Shown: piece after piece, positions 1 to 7,975 of the stretch | Layout: each line of letters opens with the position of its first letter | Numbering within the stretch: position 1 is the first letter of the stretch | From: Burkholderiales bacterium | GTDB lineage: Bacteria > Pseudomonadota > Gammaproteobacteria > Burkholderiales > CAIKXV01 | Direction: 5' to 3' | Assembly (NCBI GenBank): GCA_019751575.1 | Contig: JAIENF010000143.1 | Span: 1-8,667, forward strand | Length of the DNA stretch: 8,667 bases | The notes under the pieces: generated by a model | The model's database searches: none | The model's input: the letters and a program-made list of their open reading frames with translations, nothing else | What the model was told of the DNA's origin: nothing | Translations under genes and position numbers: made by a program

Positions 1-141
1 CTGGGTCCAGCGCAGGATGGCCATGCTAGTCAGCTCGGTGCCGTTGTCGGAAACGCACATCGCGGGTCGGCCTCGCCCGGCGATGATCCGGTCGAGTTCG
101 CGGGTGACGCGCAGGCCGGAGAGCGAGGTGTCGGCGACCAG
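1..141 (-). mobile_element. IS3-family transposase fragment (interior of orfB, DDE integrase core)
   Basis: Reading from 141 down to 1 there is an uninterrupted 47-codon frame that begins LVADTSLSGLRVTRELD, continues through GRGRPAMCVSDNGTELTS and ends at the edge with MAILRWTQ. This is the stretch around the second catalytic aspartate of IS3-type (IS407-like) transposases, where VSDNGTE carries the D. The first catalytic D, which lies upstream, is absent, and the glutamate would fall beyond the left edge. Codons to the right of 141 in this frame do not resemble transposase. The fragment has no start codon and no terminal inverted repeat at its right end. It is therefore a 5'-truncated transposase remnant, out of frame with the PLD-like gene it is joined to. 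How far it continues to the left cannot be seen. Confidence 0.82.
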
Positions 142-452
142 ACCATCGTGTTGTCGTCCGACAGCAGTACCCCCACCCGCAGCCCGGGCTGGGAGCGCAG
201 CGAGCATCCCTCATCGCCTGCCAGCTTCTGCAACACCTCCAAAGCGGCCAGCTCGCCATACCCGATTCGACACACTTCCTCATCGGGGTCCAGCACCACA
301 GTGATGTCGAGCTCGTCCATCTCCTTGATGCGCTGGCCGAGTGCCTGGGCAACGACCAAGGTCAACCCCGGGGCAATGAAAACGATACGCTTGGTCGCGG
401 CGAGAACTAAGCTGATCAGCGCCGCGTCATCCACCGGCACGAAGGTCTTCAT
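30..452 (-). CDS. Phospholipase D-like protein, C-terminally truncated, with an out-of-frame tail from transposase DNA
   Basis: The ORF encodes 140 residues. About the first 105-109 look native: an N-terminal alpha/beta segment (KRIVFIAPGLTLVVAQAL, residues 21-38), a second strand (ELDITVVLDPDEEVC, 47-61), a helix, then LRVGVLLSDDNTMVWSPTP (91-109). This resembles the first repeat of PLD-superfamily proteins, which are normally several hundred residues long. No HxK(x4)D catalytic motif is visible; the place where it would sit reads RVGVLLSDD, so this repeat may be non-catalytic. From about residue 105 (position 141) the DNA is IS3 transposase read in another frame, giving a tail with no expected fold and a TGA at 32-30. 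The ATG overlaps the pglX stop as ATGA, and GAGGG at 466-462 serves as ribosome binding site, so the gene is translationally coupled to pglX. The truncated product is probably non-functional. The PLD assignment is from fold resemblance only and is moderate in confidence. Confidence 0.55.
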   Translation of the reverse strand: MKTFVPVDDAALISLVLAATKRIVFIAPGLTLVVAQALGQRIKEMDELDITVVLDPDEEVCRIGYGELAALEVLQKLAGDEGCSLRSQPGLRVGVLLSDDNTMVWSPTPRSPACASPANSTGSSPGEADPRCAFPTTAPS

Positions 453-3400
453 GGCTTCTTGCCCTCGCTGACCTTGGCCCGTGCCGCCTGCTTGTCGGCC
501 AGGCTCAGGTGGTGGTCGTTGATGCGCGTGCCCTCGGGCTCGCCATAGGTGGGGCCAAGCTTGAACCAGGGCGCCGAGGGCACGTCCTTGCCGCGGTCGG
601 GCTCCCACTTTATGCCGAGTTGCCTGCCCGGGATGCGCAGCACCTCGGCCTGCACGAAGGGGCGGATGTTCATGCGCACGCCATCGTTGAGATCAGGCTC
701 CCAGCCGATGGGTTGCAGGTGCGCAGGTTTCCAACGCACGAAGATGTCGTACGGCGCCTCGCCTTCCAGGATGGCTTCGAGCTTCTCGTTCAGGGCCTGG
801 GCACGCGCCAGGCGCAACGTGGCATCGCCATCGCCGGCATCCACCGCGCGCTTCTGCTGCGTGATCCAGTCGCCCAGGTAGGTGTGGATCAGCGTCTGCA
901 GCTTGGCCCGAGTGAGCGTATGCACGTTCACCAGCGCCGAGAAGCCCTCTTTATGTCCGTCCCACACATGCCAGATGAAGGGCCGCTTCTGGAAGCGCGC
1001 CACGTGCTGGGCGAAGAACTTGTCGCGCAGCCACTGTGCCAGCGGCAGACCTTCGCAACCGGCTTCGCGTAGCAGAGCGGCTTCACGTGCCGCTGACCAA
1101 TCGACGCCAAAGGCACGGGCGAGCAGTGCGCGCAATCGGTCCACTGCCACCGCTTCACCGCGCACGGGGGGCAGACAGACGATGCCATCTTCGTCGCAGA
1201 GCGGATCAAGCTCGGCGCAGCGCGACACCCAGGCGCGAGCTTCGTCACTCAGCTCCATCTTCGGGTCGCGCTCCGCCGGCCAGCGAAAGCCGAGCAGGCG
1301 CGCGACGGCGACTTGCAACGGATCGGTCGACGGCCGCGGGTGGCAGTGAAAAACCCATTGGGTCAGGTCATCCGAGTACGGCTTAGGCAAGCCGCGCGGA
1401 TAGCGCGTCTCAGCCTCTCGTCTCCATCGATGCTCATCGAAAGGAAGCTGCAACAAGACTCGATTGGTAAGACTCAGCTTCTCATCGAGCTTGCGAACCT
1501 CCGCGACGAAGTCCTCCGACTCCGAGAACGCCAGAAGGGCTGGTAGCAACGACTCATGGCCCTTTTGGGGAACGACCACAGCCACACTGTTATGAAACGC
1601 TTCACCCCCATAAACTGATGCCCGAAGATTCTTCACGCGATTGATAGACACCCCATGCCGCGTCCATGCAAGGTTGCCGCTCTCATGCATGTCATGAAGC
1701 TGATCGCGGGTGAGCCGAGCGTACTCATGTAGCGCACCAGTACCCCCTTCCCAAAGCAGAACATCTGTCCGGCCTTGGTCGTCCTTGGAGGCTGAAGGTG
1801 CCTTCAGGTAAACCCAGGACCGATTCTCGTTGGCCACCTCCCAGAAGCAAGCTGTAAACCTTGCGATATCGCCCGTCACCAAGCCTTGGTAACTCTCAAA
1901 AAACTTTGCGGTTCGAGGGAAGGCAAGGGATAGATCCTCGAAGGACACAACACTCGCGGGGTTCTCGAGCAGTTTCACTTGAGTGGCGACCTGCAGCGCG
2001 CCAGTTCGAAGTAGATCCGCCTTTGCTAACGGACTGTCAGCGGAGGTCGCATCAACTCCGTAGAACGCTTGTCCAGCGTTGGGAGTAGACCGTGTCAACG
2101 TCAGCAGAATTGCCTTAACAACCTCGCCGGTTATCGTCTCAAACGCTCCCGGGCCTAGGCGAGCAAGGAAGTTCCAGGTCTCGTGCCGCAGCAGGTATTC
2201 CCGTTGAGGTCTTCCAGTTGCTTGCAGCAACCAGTTCTGCGGCATTACAAACTGCACAACGCCATGCTGTTTACACAGCCTCAGGCAACGCTCAAGAAAC
2301 ACGTTGGCCAAATCATTCTTCGCCACGGAGTAGTGGGACTCGCAGAACTCCTTCAGGACTGGTCCGTGCTGTCCTGAACCGAGATACGGCGGGTTGGTCA
2401 TCACCCAGTGGTAGCGCTGGCTCAGCAGCCGAGTGGCCACCGCCATGCCTTGAGCAGCGATGGCCGCTTCGTGCTTCGCCGCTCCAGCCTCGGTGAGATC
2501 GTTTCCACCTGATGCCACGGCGTCGGCGACGAGTGCGGCGTCGAGCAAGGTGGCCAGTTCGTCCCAGCGTGCGTCGAACAGCCCGCCCTTTGCCGCGGTG
2601 CTGCTAGGGTCGAGAAGACTGCCAAGCTCGGGAGCCTTCTGGAACAATTCATAGAAAGTGCCCATGCCGGCTTCCAGCCGGGCATCCCCAGCCGCCAGCG
2701 CCAGCCAATCGGCCCGACGCGTTTGCGGAGCCAAACCGCAGCAAGCGATGTTCAGTCGCGGCAACGGCCTTACCCCAAGAGCGCTGCCGTCTTCGGCGGG
2801 ATATCTCCAGGCCGCCAGCGCCAGCGCGAAGGCCGCGATCTCAACGCAGCGCGCGTCGAGTTCCAGACCATGCAGGTTCTCAGTCAACACGCGGTCCACC
2901 GCCTGCCGCGCGCTCAGCCCCTCGGCGGCCATGCGCAGCGGCACCAGCATGTGCAAGGCGCTGACCAGGAAGTGGCCGGACCCGAGCGCGGGATCGAGCA
3001 CCCTGAACTCGGCGAGCGTTTGTGGCCAGCCCGCCATCGGCCCGGCGGCAGGCGTGCCGTCGGCCGTCATGCGCAGGTACGGCATGGCCACCGGCAGCGG
3101 CTTACCCGCGTGTGCACGGTGCCACCAGGCACCGAGTGCGTTCTCCAGCAGGAAGGCGACCATGTACGGCTCGGTGAAGAGCTGGGTCACGGCCGGCAGC
3201 TCATCGGCGCCCACCTTGGTGCCGGCGTTCTTCATCTGCCGTTGCACAGCCTCCTTGCGCGGCGCCTGCCAGAACTGGTAGCTCCAGCCCAGGCTGTCGT
3301 CGGCCTCGAACACCTCGGCGGGCAGCGACGCCAGGCGGCGCTCCAGCGCCTGCTGGCTTTCCAGCGGCAACTCCAGCGCCAGCGCCGGGCTGTCGGTGCG

Positions 3401-3850
3401 GAACACGTTGGGCAGCATGGCGCTGGCGTAGCGCCCCGCCACCTCCCACTCGCTGGGTGTGTGTGAACCCACGGGGGGCACCAGGGTGGCGGCGTCTTCC
3501 TTGCAGTCGGCCAGCGTGACGGGGTAGCCGTCAGGGTGCATCAGCAACTCAGCTTCGGCCAGGAAGCGGGCGAACAGCATGCGGTGCCAGTGCTCGTAGG
3601 CCACCTCGACCAACAGCCGATCAGTGGCCTGGGTCTTGTCAGCGCTGCGCGGATCACCCAACTGGCGCGCATGCTCGCGCAGGCGCACGCGCAAGGCTCG
3701 CTGCGCGGGGCTCAGGTGCGTGGGCAGTGCGGCCGCGCCCACCGCCAGTGCTTGCAGGGCCTTTTCAGCGCCGGCCTCGGCGTCGATGCGGGCCGCGGCA
3801 ACCGTGTTCTCCAAGGTGCGACGGTGTTCGCGCGAAACGCTCTTCTTCAC
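449..3850 (-). CDS. pglX: BREX adenine-specific DNA methyltransferase PglX
   Basis: This encodes a 1133-residue N6-adenine methyltransferase of the PglX family, which modifies host DNA and is needed for BREX defence. Its architecture is as follows. An N-terminal helical region has AYEHWHRMLFARFLAE (84-99). LPAVTQLFTEPYMVAFLLEN (218-237) leads into the methylase. The SAM-binding motif I, DPALGSGHF, is at 286-294 and the catalytic NPPY is at 486-489. A variable region, probably target recognition, spans about 497-823. A conserved C-terminal block follows, with FIWHVWDGHKEGFSALVNVH, YDIFVRWKPAHLQPIGW and RINDHHLSLADKQ. The start is GTG, with AGGGA at 3861-3857 six bases upstream. The gene lies 73 nt after brxC and its TGA overlaps the ATG of the PLD-like gene. 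GC falls clearly in the variable region. A stand-alone type IIG (Eco57I-like) enzyme shares the methylase motifs, but no N-terminal nuclease motif is seen and the brxABC context settles the name. The frame is intact. Confidence 0.93.
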   Translation of the reverse strand: MKKSVSREHRRTLENTVAAARIDAEAGAEKALQALAVGAAALPTHLSPAQRALRVRLREHARQLGDPRSADKTQATDRLLVEVAYEHWHRMLFARFLAEAELLMHPDGYPVTLADCKEDAATLVPPVGSHTPSEWEVAGRYASAMLPNVFRTDSPALALELPLESQQALERRLASLPAEVFEADDSLGWSYQFWQAPRKEAVQRQMKNAGTKVGADELPAVTQLFTEPYMVAFLLENALGAWWHRAHAGKPLPVAMPYLRMTADGTPAAGPMAGWPQTLAEFRVLDPALGSGHFLVSALHMLVPLRMAAEGLSARQAVDRVLTENLHGLELDARCVEIAAFALALAAWRYPAEDGSALGVRPLPRLNIACCGLAPQTRRADWLALAAGDARLEAGMGTFYELFQKAPELGSLLDPSSTAAKGGLFDARWDELATLLDAALVADAVASGGNDLTEAGAAKHEAAIAAQGMAVATRLLSQRYHWVMTNPPYLGSGQHGPVLKEFCESHYSVAKNDLANVFLERCLRLCKQHGVVQFVMPQNWLLQATGRPQREYLLRHETWNFLARLGPGAFETITGEVVKAILLTLTRSTPNAGQAFYGVDATSADSPLAKADLLRTGALQVATQVKLLENPASVVSFEDLSLAFPRTAKFFESYQGLVTGDIARFTACFWEVANENRSWVYLKAPSASKDDQGRTDVLLWEGGTGALHEYARLTRDQLHDMHESGNLAWTRHGVSINRVKNLRASVYGGEAFHNSVAVVVPQKGHESLLPALLAFSESEDFVAEVRKLDEKLSLTNRVLLQLPFDEHRWRREAETRYPRGLPKPYSDDLTQWVFHCHPRPSTDPLQVAVARLLGFRWPAERDPKMELSDEARAWVSRCAELDPLCDEDGIVCLPPVRGEAVAVDRLRALLARAFGVDWSAAREAALLREAGCEGLPLAQWLRDKFFAQHVARFQKRPFIWHVWDGHKEGFSALVNVHTLTRAKLQTLIHTYLGDWITQQKRAVDAGDGDATLRLARAQALNEKLEAILEGEAPYDIFVRWKPAHLQPIGWEPDLNDGVRMNIRPFVQAEVLRIPGRQLGIKWEPDRGKDVPSAPWFKLGPTYGEPEGTRINDHHLSLADKQAARAKVSEGKKP
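462..466 (-). promoter_or_regulatory. Ribosome binding site of the PLD-like gene, inside the pglX 3' end
   Basis: GAGGG on the minus strand, nine bases before the ATG at 452-450. Together with the ATGA overlap it argues that the gene was a real, coupled member of the operon before truncation. Confidence 0.6.
1380..2360 (-). other. Low-GC segment of pglX over the presumed target-recognition region
   Basis: Hand counts of 60-base lines in this stretch give about 48-60% GC (for example 29/60 at 1441-1500, 30/60 at 1561-1620, 30/60 at 2281-2340), against 43/60 at 541-600 and 43/60 at 3361-3420 in the same gene. It covers residues of about 497-823, directly after NPPY, where the sequence-specificity domain of such methylases lies. 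The reading frame is unbroken. I read it as a specificity module acquired or exchanged by recombination; the borders are approximate. Confidence 0.55.
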
Positions 3851-3856
3851 TGGGAT

Positions 3857-3861
3857 TCCCT
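3857..3861 (-). promoter_or_regulatory. Ribosome binding site of pglX (GTG start)
   Basis: AGGGA on the minus strand, six bases before the GTG at 3850-3848. It supports the chosen start of pglX. The 73-nt gap between brxC and pglX (3851-3923) otherwise shows no clear hairpin plus T-run and no second gene. Confidence 0.65.
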
Positions 3862-3923
3862 GATTCTTTGTGGTGGCAGCCGGCGCTCAGCAAGTTGGGT
3901 GTCGCAGACTCAGTAGGGACGCG

Positions 3924-6900
3924 TCAAAGTTGCACGGGCCCGGCGGCCAGCTTGGCCAGCGCGGCGGTACGCACCTCGGCGAGCCAGGTGTCGAGCTCGG
4001 TCGCGTTGTGCACGATGCGGGAAGGCACGTTGACATGCTGCAGCGCAGGCTCAAGCTTCTTCGCGCAGGCCGCGCGGGCCTGTTGCAGCTTGCCGGCGAT
4101 GGCGTCATGCCGCTCGCGCCAGCGCGCCGGCGTGCACTGGCCCAGCGAGGCCAGAAGCTCTTGCTGCGTGCCGACCGCGGGGGCAGGCTCTCCTGCCGCA
4201 AGGCCCACCTGCGAGAGGATGGCCTCCTGGTCGGCCGCGAGCAGCCGGCCCCAATCGGGGTGCTGGCGCAGGGTTTCGACGCCGGCCTGAAACTGGCTGG
4301 CATAGCTTGCATAGGCGGCGTTCAGGCCTGAGCGCAAGGCGTTTGCGGCGCGTTCGATCAGCGGAGGTACGGGGTCGGGGTTGGCCAGCAGTTGGCGACC
4401 GTCGAGAACAGCCTGGCGCTCAGCCTGCAGTGCGGCAGCCTCGTCATGGCCGTCCAGGTAGGCTACCAGTCGCCCAAGGTCATTCCAGCGGGGCTCACGC
4501 AGGGCCACCTGGGCTTCCTGCGCTTCGAGGTCCAGCGCCAGTTGCTGGGCGGCCTTTTCTTCCGTGGCCAGGCATTTGACGAGGTCCTTGCCTGCCAGCT
4601 TATCGAGTTCATCCAGCAGCGGCGGCAATGTGGGCGCCGGCCGTGGCGCGGTTCCGGCTGCGCGCAGGAAGCTCTCCTTGAGCTTGGCCACCCAAACAGG
4701 CGCCTGGCTTTCAGCGTCGTCTGGCTTGCACTTGGTCAGGCGGGCGACGGCACGTTTGTCAGTCAGCGACAGGGGCGTGTTTTCGCGCGCGAAGTCGTAT
4801 TGGTTGACATCGCGCTCCAGGAACTTGCCCGCTGTCAGCGGCTGCCCGCTGGGGGTGGTGACGCGCAGTTGGCCCACCGCGAACAACACGGCCAGGGCGG
4901 CGTTGACGGCCTCGTTGCTCCAGCCATACGGGCTGCCCATGAAACGGTCGCGCAGCTTGCTGCCCTTGAGCGAACCCGCACCGATGTGGGTGAGGATCTC
5001 CTGCGCCACCGGGTGGGTCTCGGCAGGGGTCTCGTGCCCGATCTTCTTCAGTGCATCAACCAGGCCCTTGGCCGCGTCTTGGTAGGCCTGAGGCCAGCCG
5101 ATGGCGTCTGCCATCGCAAAGCGGTTGAACAGGCGCGCCGCACCGTCGGTGGCGGCCTTGCGCAAGCGCTCGTCCAGCGTAATGCCTTCGTCCACCGCCT
5201 GGCCGCCGCCCTGGAACAACTGGGCGCTGGTCACGGCGTCGCTCAAGAGTTCGGCGGCGCGCTTGCTCGCATCGCCTTGCTGTTTGAGCAGGGCGTTGCG
5301 GGCTTCCTGCCCTTCGGGTGTTTTGGGGCTGCCGAAGTGCGCCAGGGTGCGCGTGGCCGCTTCACGCTCGACGATGGCCGTGACCAGGGTGTGCTTGTCC
5401 GGAAAGCCCACATGCACGAAGGCGATCGAGCAGCCAAGACCTGCGCGGGCGGCGTCTTGCTCGACTTCCTTGGCCGGCGTGCCATCGAGATCGGACCGCA
5501 GCCATACGAACAGCCCGTCGGTTTCCTTTGGCGCGGTGATGGGGTCGGTGTGCAGGCCGACCTTGCGTGGCTGCTTGCTGGTGCCTTGCGGGATAGTGAT
5601 GCGGCGAACCAAGTCTGCGACAGCCGCAGACAGTTCCTCGCGCAACTTTGACTCGTACGCCGAGGGGTCGTTGCGCAGACCGATTTCTTCATTGCCTAGG
5701 TAGGTGAACCAATCCGCGCTCTCCTTGGTCTGCAGGCGGTATTCCTCGATGCCGCCGGCCGGGCCCGCCAGACGCATGAGCTTGCGGTCGGCATCGACAA
5801 GCTCATCCAATGCTGTGCGCACCTGGCCGCGCAGCGCCGCCGAGTCGGTGTTGAGGTGGTCCACCAGCAGGTCGGCGATGGACTGCGCGTCGGTCTTCAG
5901 GCCCGTATCGGCCGCCGACGTGGTGATGACACGGCTGAGCAGGAACACCGCCTTGAGCGCCCGCGCTTTGAGAACGTGGCCGTTCTTGTGCAACTCGTCG
6001 ATGCTGTTCGCGATCTCGGCGCTGATCTGATTGGCCTGGCGCAGGCGCTGCCGGATCTCGTCATAGATGAAATCGCCGCCAATCACTTGGCCTAGGGGCG
6101 CGTCGCGGGTGGTCTTGACGGCGTCGAATGCCAGCCGCAGCTGCGAGCGCAATTGAATGCCAGTGCCGGTGGTGTCGGTGCTGCCCAGCACCCGCTCCCA
6201 CAGGCGCTGGCGCGTGGGCAGCAAGGGGTAGGTGGCGCCGAGCATGGGCTCGTCTTCACGCCTGTGTTCGAAGCTGCTGTGGCGCAGGTGAGACGACACC
6301 TCGCCTAGACAGCCATTGGCACTGAAGAGGTTGGCTAGGTCTGTGGCTGCCGAGGCCTTCTTCTTCAGGACGGTTTCGCGCAAGACCTCTTCGACATCCG
6401 ACGTGGAAAGCAGCACCGGCACCGAGAAGCGCCCTAGAAGTTTGGACAACGTGGGCGTGTCGGCCAATGCGCTCTGGCCCGTGGTGACCACCAGCACCCG
6501 GCCGTCCATGGCCTTGGCTAGGCTTTCGATCACCTCTTGCACACCAATCGCGCGCACGCTGCTGTCGGCGATGTACTGCTGCAGTTCGTCGAGCACCAGC
6601 AGGAATATAGGCGCCGCGCCTGCACGCCGCGTGGCTTCATTGAAGGACTGGATGAAATCGTCCTGGCTGATATCGCCTTTGACGTCGAAACGGTCGAGGC
6701 GATCGCCCAGTTCAAAGCTGTCACGCGCCAGTCCGGGCTTAGCCGCGAGAATCGCCTCTTGGAGCGCGGTTGACATGGATGGGTTGATCAGTTCACGTTC
6801 AAGCGAACGGCCGTTGGCTTCGAGCGCCTTGCGGACTTCATCTTCGACACCTTCATTGCGCAGCCACATCAGCGCTTTGCCGGAACCATAGCTGCTGGGC

Positions 6901-7385
6901 AAGCCGCAGGCCTTGAAGACGATACCGAGTACCGCCTTGCGAATGCTGTCGCCTTCACCTTGGCTCAGCGTGCCGGACGCGGCTAGCAGGTGGGTCTTCT
7001 TTTGTCGGGCGAGTGTGTCGATCTCCTTCAGGGCATCCGCGACCGACGACGGCAACCTGGCGATGTCGCGCGGAGTGCGCCCATCCGGGAAAGGGGTGTT
7101 GGTCCATAGCGCACGGAGTACCTTAACCAGATGCGATTTACCGCTGCCAAAGAAGCCTGATACCCAAGCGGCTGGCGCCTCGGAGCCACTTTGAAGCGTC
7201 TCGACGTAGGCTTCGAGGATGCGTTTGAGACCGTCTTCATAATGACCTTTGCACACAAAGGTTTCCAGCTCGAAGCGCAGGGTCTTCTGCTGCTGCGCGT
7301 CCAGCGCTTCGTCAACCTTGGCAACGCCCTGATTCTCTAGCGAAAAGGTTTCAATACTCTTTTCAAAGACGTCGCGATTTTTCAC
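3924..7385 (-). CDS. brxC: BREX ATPase BrxC (PglY-like, P-loop NTPase)
   Basis: This encodes a 1153-residue protein, close to the usual 1100-1250 for BrxC, and is the largest BREX core component. Near the N-terminus lies an AAA+-type ATPase module: Walker A GFFGSGKSH at residues 77-85 (K83, codon 7139-7137), Walker B FLLVLDELQQ at 261-270 (D266, E267), a sensor-like strand VLVVTTGQSAL (297-307), and LLGRFSVPVLL (316-326), whose R319 may be an arginine finger. A helical middle follows. A winged-helix-like stretch RDRFMGSPYGWSNEAVNAALAV is at about 811-832, and an acidic, heptad-rich, probably coiled-coil part lies around 935-1050. Translation starts at GTG with AAGGGA at 7399-7394, eight bases upstream. 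The gap to brxB is 33 nt. The role is known only as essential for defence and for methylation in studied systems; ATP hydrolysis presumably drives assembly or remodelling on DNA. The 5' portion (about 6600-7385) has lower GC than the rest. There is no frameshift. Confidence 0.93.
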   Translation of the reverse strand: MKNRDVFEKSIETFSLENQGVAKVDEALDAQQQKTLRFELETFVCKGHYEDGLKRILEAYVETLQSGSEAPAAWVSGFFGSGKSHLVKVLRALWTNTPFPDGRTPRDIARLPSSVADALKEIDTLARQKKTHLLAASGTLSQGEGDSIRKAVLGIVFKACGLPSSYGSGKALMWLRNEGVEDEVRKALEANGRSLERELINPSMSTALQEAILAAKPGLARDSFELGDRLDRFDVKGDISQDDFIQSFNEATRRAGAAPIFLLVLDELQQYIADSSVRAIGVQEVIESLAKAMDGRVLVVTTGQSALADTPTLSKLLGRFSVPVLLSTSDVEEVLRETVLKKKASAATDLANLFSANGCLGEVSSHLRHSSFEHRREDEPMLGATYPLLPTRQRLWERVLGSTDTTGTGIQLRSQLRLAFDAVKTTRDAPLGQVIGGDFIYDEIRQRLRQANQISAEIANSIDELHKNGHVLKARALKAVFLLSRVITTSAADTGLKTDAQSIADLLVDHLNTDSAALRGQVRTALDELVDADRKLMRLAGPAGGIEEYRLQTKESADWFTYLGNEEIGLRNDPSAYESKLREELSAAVADLVRRITIPQGTSKQPRKVGLHTDPITAPKETDGLFVWLRSDLDGTPAKEVEQDAARAGLGCSIAFVHVGFPDKHTLVTAIVEREAATRTLAHFGSPKTPEGQEARNALLKQQGDASKRAAELLSDAVTSAQLFQGGGQAVDEGITLDERLRKAATDGAARLFNRFAMADAIGWPQAYQDAAKGLVDALKKIGHETPAETHPVAQEILTHIGAGSLKGSKLRDRFMGSPYGWSNEAVNAALAVLFAVGQLRVTTPSGQPLTAGKFLERDVNQYDFARENTPLSLTDKRAVARLTKCKPDDAESQAPVWVAKLKESFLRAAGTAPRPAPTLPPLLDELDKLAGKDLVKCLATEEKAAQQLALDLEAQEAQVALREPRWNDLGRLVAYLDGHDEAAALQAERQAVLDGRQLLANPDPVPPLIERAANALRSGLNAAYASYASQFQAGVETLRQHPDWGRLLAADQEAILSQVGLAAGEPAPAVGTQQELLASLGQCTPARWRERHDAIAGKLQQARAACAKKLEPALQHVNVPSRIVHNATELDTWLAEVRTAALAKLAAGPVQL

Positions 7386-7393
7386 TTCACTGG

Positions 7394-7399
7394 TCCCTT
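7394..7399 (-). promoter_or_regulatory. Ribosome binding site of brxC (GTG start)
   Basis: AAGGGA on the minus strand with an eight-base spacer to the GTG at 7385-7383. It lies in the 33-nt gap between brxB and brxC and supports the non-ATG start. No terminator or promoter is evident in that gap. Confidence 0.7.
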
Positions 7400-7418
7400 A
7401 CTCGTTGTCTGAGTCGGC

Positions 7419-7973
7419 TCAAGCGGTAATCGGCGTTGCGAGGTACCCCCAGCCATCCTTGGCGCCCAGCAGGCGGTAGCTGTTGTGTGCAGCGTCGTAC
7501 TCGCCGGGGAAGAAGGCCACTAGCCGCCCGGGCACCTGATCGGCTACGAGTTGGATGAGGCGTGACACGCTGAACAGACCGAACAGACCGCCGCAGCCCA
7601 GCAACGCGAAGACGGTATTGGCATCATCGTGTGCAGTGACCTCACGAATACGATTGACCAAGTATTCCTCCAAGCCTTTGACATTTCCTTTGTCGTCCCA
7701 CAGCCGCTCAGGCCGGGTCAGCGCGCGCTCGAAGTGTTCATAGGCGGCGAGCCACTGCGAGAACGCCGGTGCCAAGTCGAGCGACGACCAACCGTGATGC
7801 AATGTGCGGACTTCCTGCGCGAACTCCCCGCTGTCGACGAAGCGGCGGATACGACGCTCTTCGCTGGGCGGATACACGACCATGAAAACGCGCTCTTGGC
7901 CAGAAACGTTCTCGGGCCATGGAAGCGCTAGTTCGGCCTTCAGCTTGTCGAGCAGACTCTGTGCGTAGGTCAT
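7419..7973 (-). CDS. brxB: BREX protein BrxB (DUF1788)
   Basis: This encodes a 184-residue protein of the DUF1788 family, within the usual length of about 180-200. Its recognisable blocks are RVFMVVYPPSEERRIRRF (28-45), the helix LEEYLVNRIREV (101-112), ALLGCGGLFGLFSVSRLIQ (123-141), and the family's C-terminal signature GRLVAFFPGEYDAAHNSYRL (149-168) followed by AKDGWGYLATPI. No catalytic or nucleotide-binding motif is visible. In characterised BREX systems BrxB is required for defence, but its biochemical activity is not settled. I chose the ATG at 7973-7971: GAGG at 7985-7982 lies about eight bases upstream, and the ATG falls two bases after the brxA stop. A TTG six bases further upstream would leave almost no spacer. 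The tight spacing to brxA suggests coupled translation. Confidence 0.92.
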   Translation of the reverse strand: MTYAQSLLDKLKAELALPWPENVSGQERVFMVVYPPSEERRIRRFVDSGEFAQEVRTLHHGWSSLDLAPAFSQWLAAYEHFERALTRPERLWDDKGNVKGLEEYLVNRIREVTAHDDANTVFALLGCGGLFGLFSVSRLIQLVADQVPGRLVAFFPGEYDAAHNSYRLLGAKDGWGYLATPITA

Positions 7974-7975
7974 AG

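Noticed and set aside
453..608. Longer minus-strand frame of the PLD-like gene, starting at 608
   Set aside because: Positions 453-608 encode the conserved C-terminus of PglX in another frame; the ATG at 452 has a good ribosome binding site and the typical ATGA overlap.
2723..3466. 247-codon open frame on the plus strand opposite pglX
   Set aside because: Low-complexity, Arg/Gln/His-rich translation typical of an antisense shadow in GC-rich DNA; pglX in this stretch carries motif I and is intact.
449..3850. PglX as a stand-alone type IIG restriction-modification enzyme
   Set aside because: No PD-(D/E)xK-like nuclease motif is apparent at the N-terminus, and the gene sits directly after brxA, brxB and brxC.
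3851..3923. Terminator or hidden small gene between brxC and pglX
   Set aside because: No clear stem-loop with a T-run and no coding frame with a ribosome binding site in these 73 bases.
4392..5651. 419-codon open frame on the plus strand opposite brxC
   Set aside because: It lies wholly inside the well-supported brxC gene, has no recognisable domain, and is of the kind expected from high GC with few stops on the complementary strand.
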